64,000 nucleotides of DNA. Origin: Desmodesmus armatus. Its lineage: Eukaryota > Chlorophyta > Chlorophyceae > Sphaeropleales > Scenedesmaceae. The stretch is taken from positions 62,001-126,000 of the forward strand of contig VIIQ02000592.1 of assembly GCA_007449985.2 (NCBI GenBank), in the 5' to 3' direction. The notes under the pieces are model-generated. The model saw only the letters and a list, made by a program, of their open reading frames with translations. It searched no databases and had not been told where the DNA came from. The stretch's first letter is position 1. Every line of letters begins with the position of its first letter. Made by a program: the position numbers and the translations under genes. Below are positions 36,919 through 56,318 of the stretch, in pieces.

Positions 36919-39751
36919 GATGCCCCTCCTGCTGAAGCTACCGCCTTGATTGCAGCGCCAGGGGCATCCACAGCCATCGGTGCAGCTGCACCTGCTTCTG
37001 TACCTGCTGCGACCGCTGCTTGCTGTGCCGGCTGTTGAGGGGCTGGTGGCATCACAACCTCAACCACTAAGTGAGCACCTGGGGGAAGGTCAACCCCAGG
37101 TACCATCAGCAGCTGTTGCAGTGCCAGAAGTGCCACCTGGCCCTGTTTGCTTGCCTGAAGGTCTGCCGCCGATGTGATGCGCTTTGTCCCGCCAAAATGC
37201 GTAGGGGCGATGCGCACCTGGGGCTCACGGCCAGCTAGTACTGCCTCTGCAGCAGCTGCAAACACTGCACCTTCATTCCTGCTCACTGCAGCTGTGAATG
37301 CCGGGTGTGCTGAGGGCTGGGTGGAGGTGCTGTGCTGACGTGCCTGCCTGCTCTGTGCGAAAGCCACTAACGGGTCCACGACTGCCTTATGCTTTATTTG
37401 CTTGACGAGCTCTGGTGCCTGCTGCAGCTGTTGACTAATCGCCTTGTACCGGGCGCTGCGTGAGGCATCCCTGGCATTGCTTAGGGTCTGTGCTGCAGAG
37501 GCGTTCCTGTCAGTAGGTGCGTTGGCCTGGCTGCTGTGCTGAGGCACCTGCACCTCCTGCTGTCCTGCACTCGAGTCTGCACTGGGCCTCCTGCATGCTG
37601 TGTTAGCAGGGGAGTCCTCACTACAGCGCCGGCACGCTCCAGCAGAAGGTGAGTGTACATGCGCCTGCTGGGACACTGTGTCAGTCTGAGGCGAGCCTTG
37701 CATGTGGACTGCACCACCCTGGCTCTCCTGTGGCAGGGGCTGCTGCTTGAGTCCTGTGAAGCGGCTTGCTTGCTGGGCCAGTTGCTGCATGGCTTCCTCA
37801 AGCCCATGGATGTCCCTCAGAATGGCTGAGGTGTCCTCGCCTGCGTCAGAGTCGCAGGCGCTGCTGCCGCGCATGCCCCAAGAGTCCGGCTTTGACGGCT
37901 GCTGATGCTGCTGCTGCTGCAGGTGCTGCATGCCTGCATTGTTGACACCATCTGATACCTGCTGGGGCAGGTCTGGTGAGCCAGCTGGCCCTGCTGCCGG
38001 CTGCACCCCTGGACTACTGCTGGCATTGTTTCCTGCACGCCCAGACAGCTTGTGTGCGGCAGAACCTGCGGCCCCAGCTGTAGCTGCCAGCAGGTGCAGT
38101 GCACCTGCAACCTCCTGTTCTGGCTCTGGGCCCTGAACAACATCACCCTTGTGCAGGGGTGGTGGTGGTGGTGATGCTGCGGGACTGTCCTGCGCTGAGG
38201 CCGGCTTGTGAAAGAAGGGATAGCTCTTGCTTAGGAAGACGTCGGCCGCTACAGCAGTCATTTGTCCGGACCGCACCATCAGCTGTACGCTCTCTGCCAG
38301 TCGCTGGTAGTTCTGTGGTGGGCTTCGTCGACCTCCCTGCGCCTCTGCAGCAGCAGCACCTGCAGCACCCGGCTGCTGCTGGTGTGGTTGCTGCTGCTGG
38401 GGTGGTTGCTGCTGATGTTGCTGGGGCTGCTGCTGTTGCAGCTGTACGGCCTGCTGTGGAGTCATCTTCCCTGTTACAGGCAGCAGCTGGTGGCCCATCC
38501 TCCCCAGCTGCAAAGTGGCGGGTCTGTGCATGACTGGCAGAGGCACCTGCACCTTTGCTTGCTGCTGGCCCTGCTTCTGCCCTAACCGCCAGAGCTCTGT
38601 TATCTTCTCTACTTCATCTTCATGGCCACCCTTTTGAGCATGGTAAGCTGCTGCTGCAAGCTTTGCAGCTGCCATAGCGTCAATGCCAGAGCTGGCTCGA
38701 CCTGTGGCGCCCACTGCTGCTGTGCTGCGCGCAGGGGGTTGCACCACTGCTGTAGCAATTTTGGCAGCCCCGTTTGTAGCTGGAAGGGGTGGCTGCTGTG
38801 CGGAGCTTTGAGGTGCAGATGCTGCAGGGAGCTGCTGTGCATGAAGCTGCTGCATCGCTGCTTGCACAGCCATCAGCATCTGCGCCCCACCAAACCCTGC
38901 CGGGAGTGCTGTACCCCTCCGGATCACCGGCTGCTGCAGCTGTGCGCCTGGCGCTGCTGTATCAGCTGCTGTGCTGTCACCGGCACCTGTTTGCACCACC
39001 TGTCCCTTTGAAGCTGCTTCAATGATAGCCTGGATCTTCCCTGGGTCTGCTGCGGTTTTGAAGGCAGCTGAAACCTGCTGTAGCTCCTGCTCACTTGCAG
39101 CCCCATTCATGCATTGGGACTTGGCACCTGGAGGTAGCCTGTGTACTGCCTCACCAAAGGCTGCTGCTGCAGGCTTGCCCTGCTTGATGTGGTATGCGTA
39201 GTCTGACAGGAGCTGCTGGCAGCACCTGCCTGTGGCTGTGATGGCTTGCCAGCGCTGTGCGAGGCTGGCAGTGGTCTGGAAGGGCATTTGGGAGGCGATG
39301 ATGCCCCAGGCTGCACCGTATTGGCAGTGCAGGTGGGCGAATATGACTTCCTCTTGAGGACGCATGGTGCTGGGGTGCTGTGGTGGCAGGGGTAGGAGGG
39401 GACACATAGTGTTTGGTTGGGAATGCTGCAGTAGCAGGGATGGGGAGTATGCATCGGTGGGTCACACGCATGTCAGCCGCATGCACAGAGGATAGTGCTC
39501 ACCTCCATGCCGGACATCAGCAGAGAGACCCTTGCCCTTCCAGCAGCTGCAGGACGTGGGCGAGCAGCCTGCTTCTGCTGCTGCTGCTGATGGGGGTTAG
39601 CAACCAGGCCTACACCCGGCACCAGGATGGCTGTGACTGGGCCCCTGTGCTGTGAGTTGCCAGGAAGTTTGTTTTTTATGACTGGGCGGCTGGGCTGTTG
39701 GGGCTCCTGTGAGACACTCTTGCTTGCATCTAGCTGCCCGCTGCTACTCAT
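36420..39751 (-). CDS. Gln/Ala-rich nuclear-type protein with a Myb/SANT-like segment
   Basis: Two exons: 39751-39503 and 39377-36420 (stop TAG), 1,068 aa; the junction GAG|GTGAGC...CCACAG|CAC is in phase 0. The start is ATG 39751 (MSSSGQLDASKS), but the frame is open further upstream and another 5' exon is possible. Residues about 88-130 (MRPQEEVIFAHLHCQYGAAW, then IIASQMP ... SLAQRWQAI) follow the Myb/SANT helix pattern, with W in helix 2 and RW in helix 3. The usual first W is replaced. The rest is Gln/Ala/Ser-rich with a pure Gln run coded by (CAG)n at 36876-36918. One ordered stretch (VDPLVAFAQSRQARQHS through QVALLALQQLLMVPGVDL) and a basic KRTYKAELFL end are also visible. A transcriptional or chromatin role is inferred. 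Not assigned to a named family. Confidence 0.6.
36876..36918. repeat. (CTG/CAG)n coding for poly-Gln
   Basis: About 14 consecutive CTG units on the plus strand read as CAG, hence glutamine, in the minus-strand Myb-like gene. Such runs vary in length between strains. Confidence 0.9.
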
Positions 39752-41126
39752 TGAGCCTGTACTGCTGCTGGTACTGCTGCTGCTACTGGCTCTCCGCGGA
39801 GCTGCTTGGATAAGCAGTGGTGCATGGCAGGGTCCCAAACATATCTATCAATTCTACTGCGAATGACGTGCGTGTGGTTGCCTTTCGCCCGGTTGGCTTC
39901 TGGCTGAGGAAGGCAGGCGCGAGAGACTGCGCCTGTGTCTCGAGTGGCTAGCGTGACACTGTGAGTGTCCTTACAGGGCAGACCTCTGGTACAATACGTT
40001 CCGTACTATGGCACACGACTGACGCGGTCAGACAGAAACGGAAATGGCGGTAGAAAAACCCTTGGCAGTTTGTTGGGTTACTGTGGACAAGACAGAAGCA
40101 GACTTAACAAACTAAGGCGTGGTTGATGAACTGCATCAGTTGTTTCATCAACACAGTGTCTGGTGCGAGTGGTTTACGGTGTGTACTGCTGCAGGTACTT
40201 GCACTCGCAAGCAGCTGAATAAACCAGGTCCGCACGAGCCGTCCTGTTGTGTTTCTGTACAAACCTGAGATATTTCATTTTGCTCATACATGTTTACGTG
40301 ACGCAAAGGCTGCATGCCAGTCTGAGGAAATTCAAAGGCCGGGTCCCCCATCCCATGCAAAAGGACACAAATGCTGGCCAATGAGACCGATACTTCCAGC
40401 CATCATGCATGGCGCCATGTATGGTTTGGGTGGGGCGCCCCATTATCAACAGCCTGGCAGCAACCACTGTTGTTGCATGGTCAGTTTGCTTGCTTCCCTT
40501 GCCAGGCACCCAACGTGTTACCATTCTACATGTGCCTGTGTTTATAGGCTCAACTGACTGGCCAGCTGAGGTGTACAGAGGGTGCAAGGCAGCATGCTGG
40601 CCCCTTGCAAGCCAGTTGGGTGCAAGGGCATCAACTGACAGGCAGACACATACAGTGTGCTCAGTGAGCTGAATACCCTTACTCTGCACCGAAGTCCACA
40701 CATGCAAGCTTGCACATACAGCTACAAGCACGATATGCACAATGCAGGGATCCCAGACAGGAGAAAATCGGGACCAAGCTTGTTGCTGTATATCAGGCAG
40801 GGGGTTCTGGTTGCAGGGATAAGACAATGCAGCTCTTACGAAAGGTGTGGATCATCAAGTTTGCTGTTTGTAGGATACCGTAGGATAGGTAGTGCAGTAC
40901 TGTACTGTACTGTGTTGATCAGTGACTTCACCGCGCAGTTATCATGCCTTCACCAGGAGTAAGGTTGGCTATATTTTTAAGTAGGAAAACAGTGATGCTT
41001 GTGCCTGATTACATAATAAGCTTTTGACCTTGGTCAAACCTTCGAACTTGTGCTAAGGAAACATACCTGCACTGCATGAAACCATTACCCAATATCTCGC
41101 TTATTAAGTTTCAGCTTGTGAGGGAA
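39752..41126. promoter_or_regulatory. Divergent upstream region of two genes
   Basis: A 1.37-kb interval lies between start codons pointing apart (39751 minus, 41127 plus). No exon-like frame is convincing. A GTACT(GTACT)n micro-repeat lies near 40892-40911. Core promoter elements are not recognisable by eye. Confidence 0.4.
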
Positions 41127-43662
41127 ATGAAGCCGAGTGGCTACAACACGCAGAAGCTTGCAGCAGAAGCTGCAGCAATGGAGGTCAGGCTGCCCTGTCG
41201 CAGTGCCCTTCAAAGCAGGAATGCATGCGATAACAACTGATACTGACCTGTTGCGTTCCAAACAGGCCCGGCTGACTGCTCTGAAGCTGGAACTGCAGAA
41301 GGACAGAGCAAAGCGTGAAGCAACTGCTGCTGCTGCAGCGTGAGTGCTGGACTGCCCTACGCTGATGTGGCCACACATGTTACATGTACTCGATGCAGAC
41401 AAAAATTTGACATGTGATCTTGGATTGTGGAAACGATTTTCCTGCAGAGCATGTGGCACTCAGGACTTCATTTGGAGCAACGGGCAGCAGGGACCTCTCT
41501 CACGTAGACGCACAGCAGGTGACCAAGGGTTCACCGGGAGGCTGCAGCTTCTGAACCCTTCTTTATTCCCTCATGCACCCCAGCAGTAGTGCACCCTCCC
41601 TTGTTTGCGATGCGCCACAAATGTCCTGTGTGACACCCCTGCCTACGGACCTTCTAGCCATGCTGCTCATGTGCATGTGGGCACGTTGACGGTAGGATCG
41701 CATGGTGAACTCTTATGATCATGCATCCCAGCCAGGTTTTGCGGCTGTTGGCATGGCTTGAACGTCCTGCAGGATCCTCTGGAGGCAGTGCTGTCAGCAA
41801 AGCAGCAGCAACCCATGCTGGGGCACTTGCAAGGGCTCCTGCAGCATGCAGCACCAGCAGAGTGCCACCCAGGCGTGCTGGAACAGCAGACACTCCCAGC
41901 ACCCAAAACGCTAGCCCAGTCAAAGCACTGCCTACAGGGCCCATGGCAGCATCAGCAAGAGGCCGCAGCCCCGGCACACTCCCCACATACAGCCACAACA
42001 GCAGGGTCCCGACTGCTCCCAGCACACGCCCGACCAGCACAAGCAGCAACAGCAGCAGTGGCAGCCTTGACACCAGGAGCAGCGACACCCCTACCAAGGC
42101 AGCAGCTGCCAAACCACAGTGGCTACAGCAGCTCAAGCAGCAGTCAAACTTAGGCAGCTTTGAGCGCTGCATGCCTGCAGCATTAGCACCTGCAGCCAGC
42201 ACTACATCAGCAGGACAGTCCTATGCTGAAGCAGATGAGGGCAGCAGTGGTGCTGGGGCAGCTCAGGGGGCATGCATGCCACATGCAGCATCCTTCACGC
42301 CTGATGCTGCTGCTGGCAGCTTCCAGGAGGCCTTGCAGGGCTGGCGGCAGGGTGCTCCTGCAGGTACTGGCGCCTGCGCTAGCAGCAGCAGTGGCGCAGG
42401 AACCAGCCAGCACGGGCCGAGCTTGCTGCATGGGGCGTATGATGAAGCCGAGGCTGCCAGCAGCTTCCAGCAGGCCCTGCAGGACTGGCGGCAGAGTGCT
42501 CCTGCAGCTGCAGGCGCTCCTGCCTGTGCAGGCAGCAGCAGTGACACAGGGGCCAGCCAGCAGGGGTCGAGCTTGCTGCATGGGGCCTACAATGAAGCCG
42601 AGGCTGCTAGCAGCTTTCAGGAGGCACTCCGGCAGTGGAGGCAGGCTGGCAGCAGCAGCAGCAGTGGTGGTGGGGTTGAAGCAGGTGTCAGTGGCGCTGT
42701 TCGTAGCAGCGTAGCTGGTGTGAGCACTGGAACTATTGTTGCAGGTGAGTGGGGCACAGTCAGCACTTGCCATGCCCTGTGCACCCTCCTTCCTTCCGCA
42801 TCAAACTTTGCAGCGTGAGCAGCACCCTGCAACACTGCAAGCATTGTATTGCCACGTTGGGTGATTTACATGTTGCAGCGGCAGGCTGCAACACAATGTA
42901 CGCATGCAGCACAATGCAACTCCTGCACCTGCTGCCAGCACGGCATGCTACCTAGATGGTGCTGCCTTCCTGCTGACCCCTCATGCTGACAACCCCCATG
43001 TCCTGCCTCGCTTGTCCCGTGCAGCAGCTCAGCAGCAGTGCACTCAGCTACACAGCAGCGGCACCAGCACCAACACAGCATCAGCGCAAGGCACCAGCAC
43101 AAGACCCGTCAACTCCAGTGTGGCAGCCTTCCTGCAGAGGCTGGCCACACGCAGCAGCCCCGCTCCAGCTGCTGCAGAAGAACTCACAATCCCCACCATC
43201 AGGTTTCCGCCAGGGAGCAGCAACATCATGGCTGCAGCAGCCAGCACCACAAAGATTGCCAGCGCAGATGCAGAGGGGGGGACCATGGATGGCTCAGATA
43301 ACACAGTTGATGTTGCAGATGCTGATGAAGCAGGCACCAGCAGCGAAGCAGAAGGCACTGCAGACTCAGACCATGCGCAGGAGCACTCAGAGCCCTTTGA
43401 CAGCTTCCTGCAGGAAGCGGAGCAGGCAGCTGCGTTGCTGCTGACCGTGCGTCAGCACCACGGGAACAGCTGTGCACAGACAGGAGCCGGCAGCAGCAAT
43501 AGATTGGGCAGTGGTGACGGCGTGGCAAGTGGTGAGGCGGGCATTGCTGCCTCTGATGCCAGCAAGCAGCAGTACCATGCGCAGCTGGCAAACATGCTGC
43601 TGGCTGTGGAGCAGCTGGAGGAGCAGCTGCAGGAGCGTTCCAAGCCTGTGCGACTTGCATAA
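41127..43662 (+). CDS. Coiled-coil protein with FQEAL-x2-WR repeats, possibly ZBBX-like
   Basis: Exons 41127-41183, 41266-41339, 41448-41518, 41773-42744 and 43025-43662 (stop TAA) give 603 aa. The N terminus (MKPSGYNTQKLAAEAAAMEA, then LTALKLELQKDRAKRE) is a short coiled coil, followed by DFIWSNGQQGPLSRR. Three imperfect repeats of about 49 residues begin near residues 250, 298 and 348: SFQEALQGWR, SFQQALQDWR and SFQEALRQWR. The last two are preceded by LLHGAY(D/N)EAEAAS. The C-terminal half is acidic (SEPFDSFLQEAEQAAALLL) and ends in a helix, MLLAVEQLEEQLQERSK. The coiled coil plus W-x-x-GQ-x-G-x-L motif recalls ZBBX, a ciliary B-box protein, but no B-box zinc finger is present. The assignment is tentative. 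Confidence 0.62.
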
Positions 43663-44618
43663 GAGTTGAACCCCATGAGGCCAGGCCTGTTGCTGCCAGC
43701 AGTGCAACCAATTGATCATCACTGACGTCCGAGTGTGTTCCGTGCAAAGGACAGTCAAAACTTTGTTAGATGACACGGCCTTGCACAACTGTCGTACATG
43801 GCATGTACTGAAGAAGTACAGACCTCGCCCAGGCCAACAAGCTTACACCAGTGCCTGGCAGGCTGAGCTGCAAGCATAACCCATACCGCACCACATGCAC
43901 AAGCGTTGGGGAGAGTAGTGCAGACAGAGCCCTTGCACACTCTTACTGCTCACAAACTACAGGCAGCAAGTCATAACTCCACAAGCCACTGCAACCGAGA
44001 CAGCAAAGGCAACTGCAGGCCTCCATGGGAGGGTCTCCCATGCAGACAGAAACCTGACATGCATCTCACTGCAGGCATCGCACCAATGATCACAACACAT
44101 CCATTGCACAACCACCTCATGGTGCACCAGAGTCAGCAAGTCCCAACGGTCTTACAGACACTGTGCAGCTCCGTGGTGTGCAGACAACCCATGCACAAAC
44201 CAAGTCCATCCCCGTGCAGCTGCTAAGTACAAGCGGTCGGCTTTGTTGGCGCCACATGCATTGCTGCCAGCACACAGCAAGTGTACCGCTGACCCACCAC
44301 CTTACGGCCTGCATAGGGTTGCACTTGACTGCGTATGTGCACACAGACAGGCATACCTACCAGTCAGCAACCAATCTGTACAACAAGGGGTCAGGCGACT
44401 TCCAGACATGCCACATTCGGCGCATCACCATACTCAACGCCGTGCAGCGCCTGCACAAAGGCCGCCAACTACCCAAAGGCTTGACTAAAACAAGGTGTAC
44501 TGTGACACCAGCAACAGGGATGGCTACATGCCAGCTAAGGCCAGCACTCCAGCCATACGCCTGAGCATGGTAGAGCCCCTGCACACTCGCATTCCTCAGC
44601 TCCTTAGCTATCAGAGCC
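43663..44618. other. Convergent 3' spacer
   Basis: The spacer lies between the FQEAL-repeat gene and the secreted propeller gene. I see no exon. A minus-strand TGTAA (plus TTACA at 44152-44156) may end the propeller transcript, although it is 460 bp from the stop. Confidence 0.4.
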
Positions 44619-47600
44619 TCAGACCTGCTCCTCGTAGGTGTAAGGCAGTGCAAAGATGCTGATGCGCTGCTCCTTGTTGATGCACTTGAAGGGCTGGTCC
44701 TTCTTTGCCTTGTCTGAGGCGATGACAAAGCGCACGTCGTCAATCCACTGGACACCCTCCACATTGCAGTAGATCATCTGCACAACAGCAGGCACACACC
44801 AGTCAGGCATGACGGCAGCAAAAGCAGCAGCATACAATGAGCTGTGAGCAGACAGGCGAGCAGGACATAGACAGGAGGGACTGCACATCAACACCACTGT
44901 TCATAACTGTCCTAGCATAATACACGCATTACACTGCAACCGCTAACAGCCCTGGCAGAAATATCAAGGCATGTGGCTGTTGCTTACATCGCAGTGGTGG
45001 TCACGGGGGAAGTGGAACACCTCGCCCTCTGAGGTGAACTCCAGAGCCTCAAAGTCAAAGGTGCCAACCCACTGCACAGCACAAACATAACGCAGTGGCG
45101 GCAGCACGGCAACCATGAGTGTTGCATAATGACCTGCTGCCGGCATAATGGCTACCATGCTAGTGATCAACAGGCAAACGACAGTGATGGACACATGGCT
45201 GGAGGCAAACACAGCAAGCTGCCCAATAGGCCTGCTGTGGGGTTAGTCAAGGCGCCTCAGGCGGCCTCAGAGCAACACCCCGGCAATCCCCCATGGCACA
45301 GCACTTCTGCTGCAGTTGCACCCCTCGGACTCATGACTCAGCACACACTGAAATGTGAAAGGATTGACCAATCATTGGTTGAGTGATCCAACTCAACCGT
45401 GCTCACACATAACCCACCATAGCTGAGTCCTCCTGGCTGACGATGGCAGCCTGCAGCACAACACACAGCAACGGTGAGGTGGGACTTTCTGAAAACTATC
45501 ATGCACAAACCACGCAGTGCCCAAGGGTTCAACCACAGTGCTTTGCTTGCACTTGCACAGTCTATGCTCTAGTGACTAGGTTCATGTGCAGCTCCTGCTG
45601 AGCGTGGGCAGCCCCTCCAGCAACGCTGGTACAGCATGGCATACCTTGTTGCCCCTGAATGCCATTCCAGAGTAATCCATGAAGCTGGCTGTGCTTGGGA
45701 TCTCCACAGTCTTGATCACATCCCAGCCACAACCCTCTCCTGTCTTGCCGTTGAACTCTGACACCACAATGCGCCCATTGCCGCGCTCCCTGCCCTGTGC
45801 GCCGCCAACGCAGTAGTTGCCTGGGAGGATACACCACAGCAGCAGGAAATGACACTTGGCATGAACGTTCAGGAGTCGCGCACAAATGTAACAATGAAAC
45901 ACAAATGTACCACAGCTGACAAGGTGGGAGGCCCTTGCTACCACAGAGGCGTCACAAATGGCATCATCAACACATCTGCCATTGGACTGCAGCAGAGTCC
46001 AAATCACATCTGTGCAGTCCAGGCGCAAACCAAGCCGGTACTCTGGGGAGCAACTTGTCTGTCTACTGCTAGTTGCATTAGTAATGGTACACCAATGGCA
46101 CACTTGCACAGCGATGTGGTGCAGCCTTCAAGGCTGCACGCCACCATGCACCCGTCTTGAGGTGTGCATGATACAAGGCCCCGCTGCAAAGCCAAGCAAC
46201 AGATGCCCCTTGAAGCATGCAGCATGCTGTCACGGCGCCCTCAGCTTGCAGAATCAATCACTCACCCTCACAGAGCCCCATCATGACCCTGTGGCCCTCA
46301 TGTTCGTGGATGTGCAGCCCCTCAAAGCCCTTGTTGTCATGCGTCAGCGCAAAGTGGATGGGGCACGAGGACAGGACCTTGTAGCCCTCGCCATCACCAA
46401 TGATCTCAAGCTCCTGCAGGGCCCCAGCGCAGACATGTCGTGGCTTAGGATGGTGACAGACATGGTGGTTGGGATGGTGACGTATGCACAAAAAGGCTCA
46501 ATCAGTCAGGGCAAGAAAATGCATGCTTTGCATGTAATGCCGGTGCACCAACGTATCTGCAACAGCCACCGATCAGCTCTGCACGGTGTGGATAGCACAG
46601 CAACGCATATAAACAGCAGGGTGTTGCACACTTGCGGCATTACTGGGCACAGTCACCGATCAGCTCTGCACAGTGCCAGGAGCACAACAGCACATCAGCA
46701 CTCAAGCAGCACCCTATGGCACACTGGCAGCATTGCTGGGCGCGTGACATAACAAACAAAAAGGGGGGGCAACCTACATGTACAAATGGGTGCAGGCCGT
46801 GGTCCTCTGGATGCACAGGAGCAGCAGCGGCAGGGCCGCAATTGACACCATGTTGTGAGAGCAACATGCACAGGCACACATGCAACACGCAGCACATGAT
46901 GTTGTCAGCAACAGTAGCAAGTGCTGTGGGCACTGCTGTTGAAAAGGCATGCTGTTGGGGTGTTGTGTGCGCTCCACTGCAGCTGCCAAGTAAGGCTGAT
47001 CACGAAACCCAATAACCAACAAGTTGCAAGATGGCGTCAGTACGACAGTGTGTGTGAGGGCTGTAACTTGCAACGGGTGATCTGCCAGCTGGGTGCAGAC
47101 TGTGTGTGTTTGTGAGGTTGATGCATCCCTAATGTGTCTTATAGTGCACATCCAGGGTATGTTGGATTGTGCATGCACCATGTCCAGGTGTCTTGTTGGG
47201 CCAAGTGCAGCCGGGTGGTGTTCAATGCAGCAATGTTGCTGCCATGAAGGTGGTGCTCGGGCGTAATCCAGCCTCCCAGCCCAACATACCAAAAAGCACC
47301 GTCCCTAACTGACCCTGTCTCTTCAGCCCCCACCCTCACATGACCCCTGACGCCGACGCCCTTGCCTTGCACTCACCACTATCAAACACCTCCTCCACAG
47401 CCCAGAAGGTGCCGCTCTCCTCTGAGTAGGTCAAGCCCTGCACAGCACAACACAACACAGCAAAGCACAGCACAGCACAACACACACCAAACCCCTCCAT
47501 TGAGTTGTGCTGACAGCTGGCACAGCACAATGTGTCCCCCCTGGAAACCCCAACAAATGACAGCTGTGGGCCATGCACAAGCAGTCTCATGGTGGTTGCA

Positions 47601-48671
47601 GATCTCACCTCAAACTGGCTGTCCTCTCCCAGCACCCCCACCAGCTTGTTGCGGGAGTCACGGAACTCAAACTGCTCATTCACACGGCCTGCAGTGGGGC
47701 AGATTAACATCCGCAACACATGCTGGCCTCGGTTGGGTAGGCTACAGACGGGCAGGGGGCATCCCACTCACAGCCAGTCAGGATGCAACACACATCAACG
47801 TGAGACACGCCGCAACATGCAGTGTGAGACTCAGCAGAAAGAGATGCCGCCGGCCTCAAGAGCTAACCTAGCGTCTGCATACTGCGATGCAGGAGCCAGG
47901 GCACAGGGGCTTGAGATGGTGGTGGCAGCGGCGGCAGCAGCAGTGGTGGGCTGTCCAGTTGGGGGTGCAGCTGCAGTGCTGGTGCTGTGCTCACCCAAGG
48001 CGTGCAGGTTGTCAAACACCACCCACAGCCAGTCATTGGCGATCGTCATGCCACTGGCCTCAAACCTGCAACGCATTATGACAACATGATCGCCATCAGC
48101 TGGTGCCTGACCCTATGAACCACCGGCAATGGCTTTCAGGGTGCCCTTCAGGGGACCAATTGGCATCAGCGGTCGTATATTCGAGATTTAGTTGACCAAG
48201 GTCAACAAGTGCTGTTGGCCCTCACTTGGTGGTGCCCCGCACATCACTGAAGAGGCCGATGAATGGCATCTCCTTGACGTAGCTCAGCAGCTGCTTCCTG
48301 AACTCGGGCTCATCGCACTCAGTGGGCTTCTTTTTCTGCAGCATGTCCATCCAGGTTGGGAGCCTCCATGGCGTTGTGGCGGACCTGCACATGTGCATTC
48401 AAACGTTTAACCTTGCACAGGTACTTGATCAAGAGCCTGCAGGGCCAGGATAGTGCTAAGGTCGAAACATGGGAAAGGACTTGTCGATTTATTGCATAAT
48501 GTGTCGTGTAGGCAACTCACGGCGCGGCAGCATCACTTACTTATCAGCAGCAGTAGTAGCACTGCTGATGAAGCTTGACGGACTCATGCGGGCAGCCTGG
48601 ACACTGCCAGCGACTGCACAGAAAACCGCTAGCACCACCAGCATCGTTGCGGGGCGGTTTGCAAGCGCCAT
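44619..48671 (-). CDS. Secreted beta-propeller-like protein, unknown function
   Basis: Twelve minus-strand exons: 48671-48541, 48384-48226, 48065-47995, 47688-47609, 47437-47377, 46806-46778, 46413-46266, 45820-45645, 45450-45418, 45071-44988 and 44777-44619 make eleven with clear borders, all in frame for 376 aa; no further exon is needed. Residues 1-26 (NRPATMLVVLAVFCAVAGSVQA) form a classic signal peptide. The mature part has blade-like repeats: ASGMTIANDWLWVVFDNLHA, FEGLTYS-like GLTYSEESGTFWAVEEVF, HFALTHDNKGFEGLHIHEHE, LCEGNYCVGGAQGRERGNGR, MDYSGMAFRGNKAAIVSQED and WIDDVRFVIASDKA, with many Cys and His. Alternating 'looks at data / compares' strands of this kind are seen in SdiA-regulated and esterase-like propellers, but I cannot name the family. 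Exon 46806-46778 is only 29 nt. The role could be extracellular or lumenal binding or hydrolysis (inference). Confidence 0.78.
46567..46741. repeat. Two tandem copies of an 88-bp unit in an intron
   Basis: CACCGATCAGCTCTGCAC starts each copy (about 46567 and 46654). GCAGCAxxxT...GGCA(T/G)CATT..TGGGC-type ends follow. It sits in the intron just downstream (transcript sense) of the 29-nt exon. Confidence 0.7.
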
Positions 48672-49315
48672 CTTGGGCTGAGGTGGCAAATTGCGACAGA
48701 TCTGTCTGATCCACTCCAATGCACGCACGGGTGAGTCAGCCAACAGCGCGACTGAGGACTGCAGCAATATTATAATTGCAATGACAGTTCTCGGCTACTA
48801 AGAATGTCAAAGTCAACTTGTTACACGGGGTTCACTCACGTGACGATGGGAGGGCAATGTGCCAGATCACCACCAAGACCAACCTCAACCACACACCCAA
48901 AAGAATCAACCTGCGACAGAGAAGGAGGACCCAGGAATCAATCCCAGACGTACTATGCACACACCAACACAGACAGCACTCAGAGCTTGATGCAGGGGGC
49001 AACATGCTTTGAACAGCGCTGCGCTGTGCCAGCGGAGTGCTTCAGCAGGACAGCTAATGCAGCCGTCTGCCAGTCAGCATGCTGTATAAGCGCATGCATG
49101 GGGACCTGCTGCCCCAGCAAAAAAAGGCTGCCGCACACAAACAGCCTGCAGCCTCAAACATAACTTTTCAGGGTGACCCACCAGCAAGCAATCCTGCTCA
49201 GGGAGTCCCAGAATTGGGCCATTCCCTGCCCCTCAAGACCACAGGGCAGCCTGAGACATGCTCTTACAAACACAAACAGCCCTGCTAGCATGCCTGTATG
49301 CATGTTGCGCTAGCT
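48672..49315. other. Spacer: upstream of propeller gene, downstream of phytoene desaturase
   Basis: The two minus-strand genes follow each other here. No exon is seen. The minus-strand TGTAA at 49268-49264 fits the phytoene desaturase 3' end. Confidence 0.45.
49264..49268 (-). terminator. TGTAA poly(A) signal of phytoene desaturase
   Basis: Plus-strand TTACA is minus-strand TGTAA, 48 bp beyond the stop codon at 49318-49316. This spacing is close enough to be the working signal. Confidence 0.5.

Positions 49316-56318
<7,003 letters not shown>

Noticed and set aside
41758..42153. Alternative +1 frame (QQQ-rich) at the start of exon 4 of the FQEAL-repeat gene
   Set aside because: It stops at 42153, while acceptor 41772 joins the other frame, which continues to the WR repeats.
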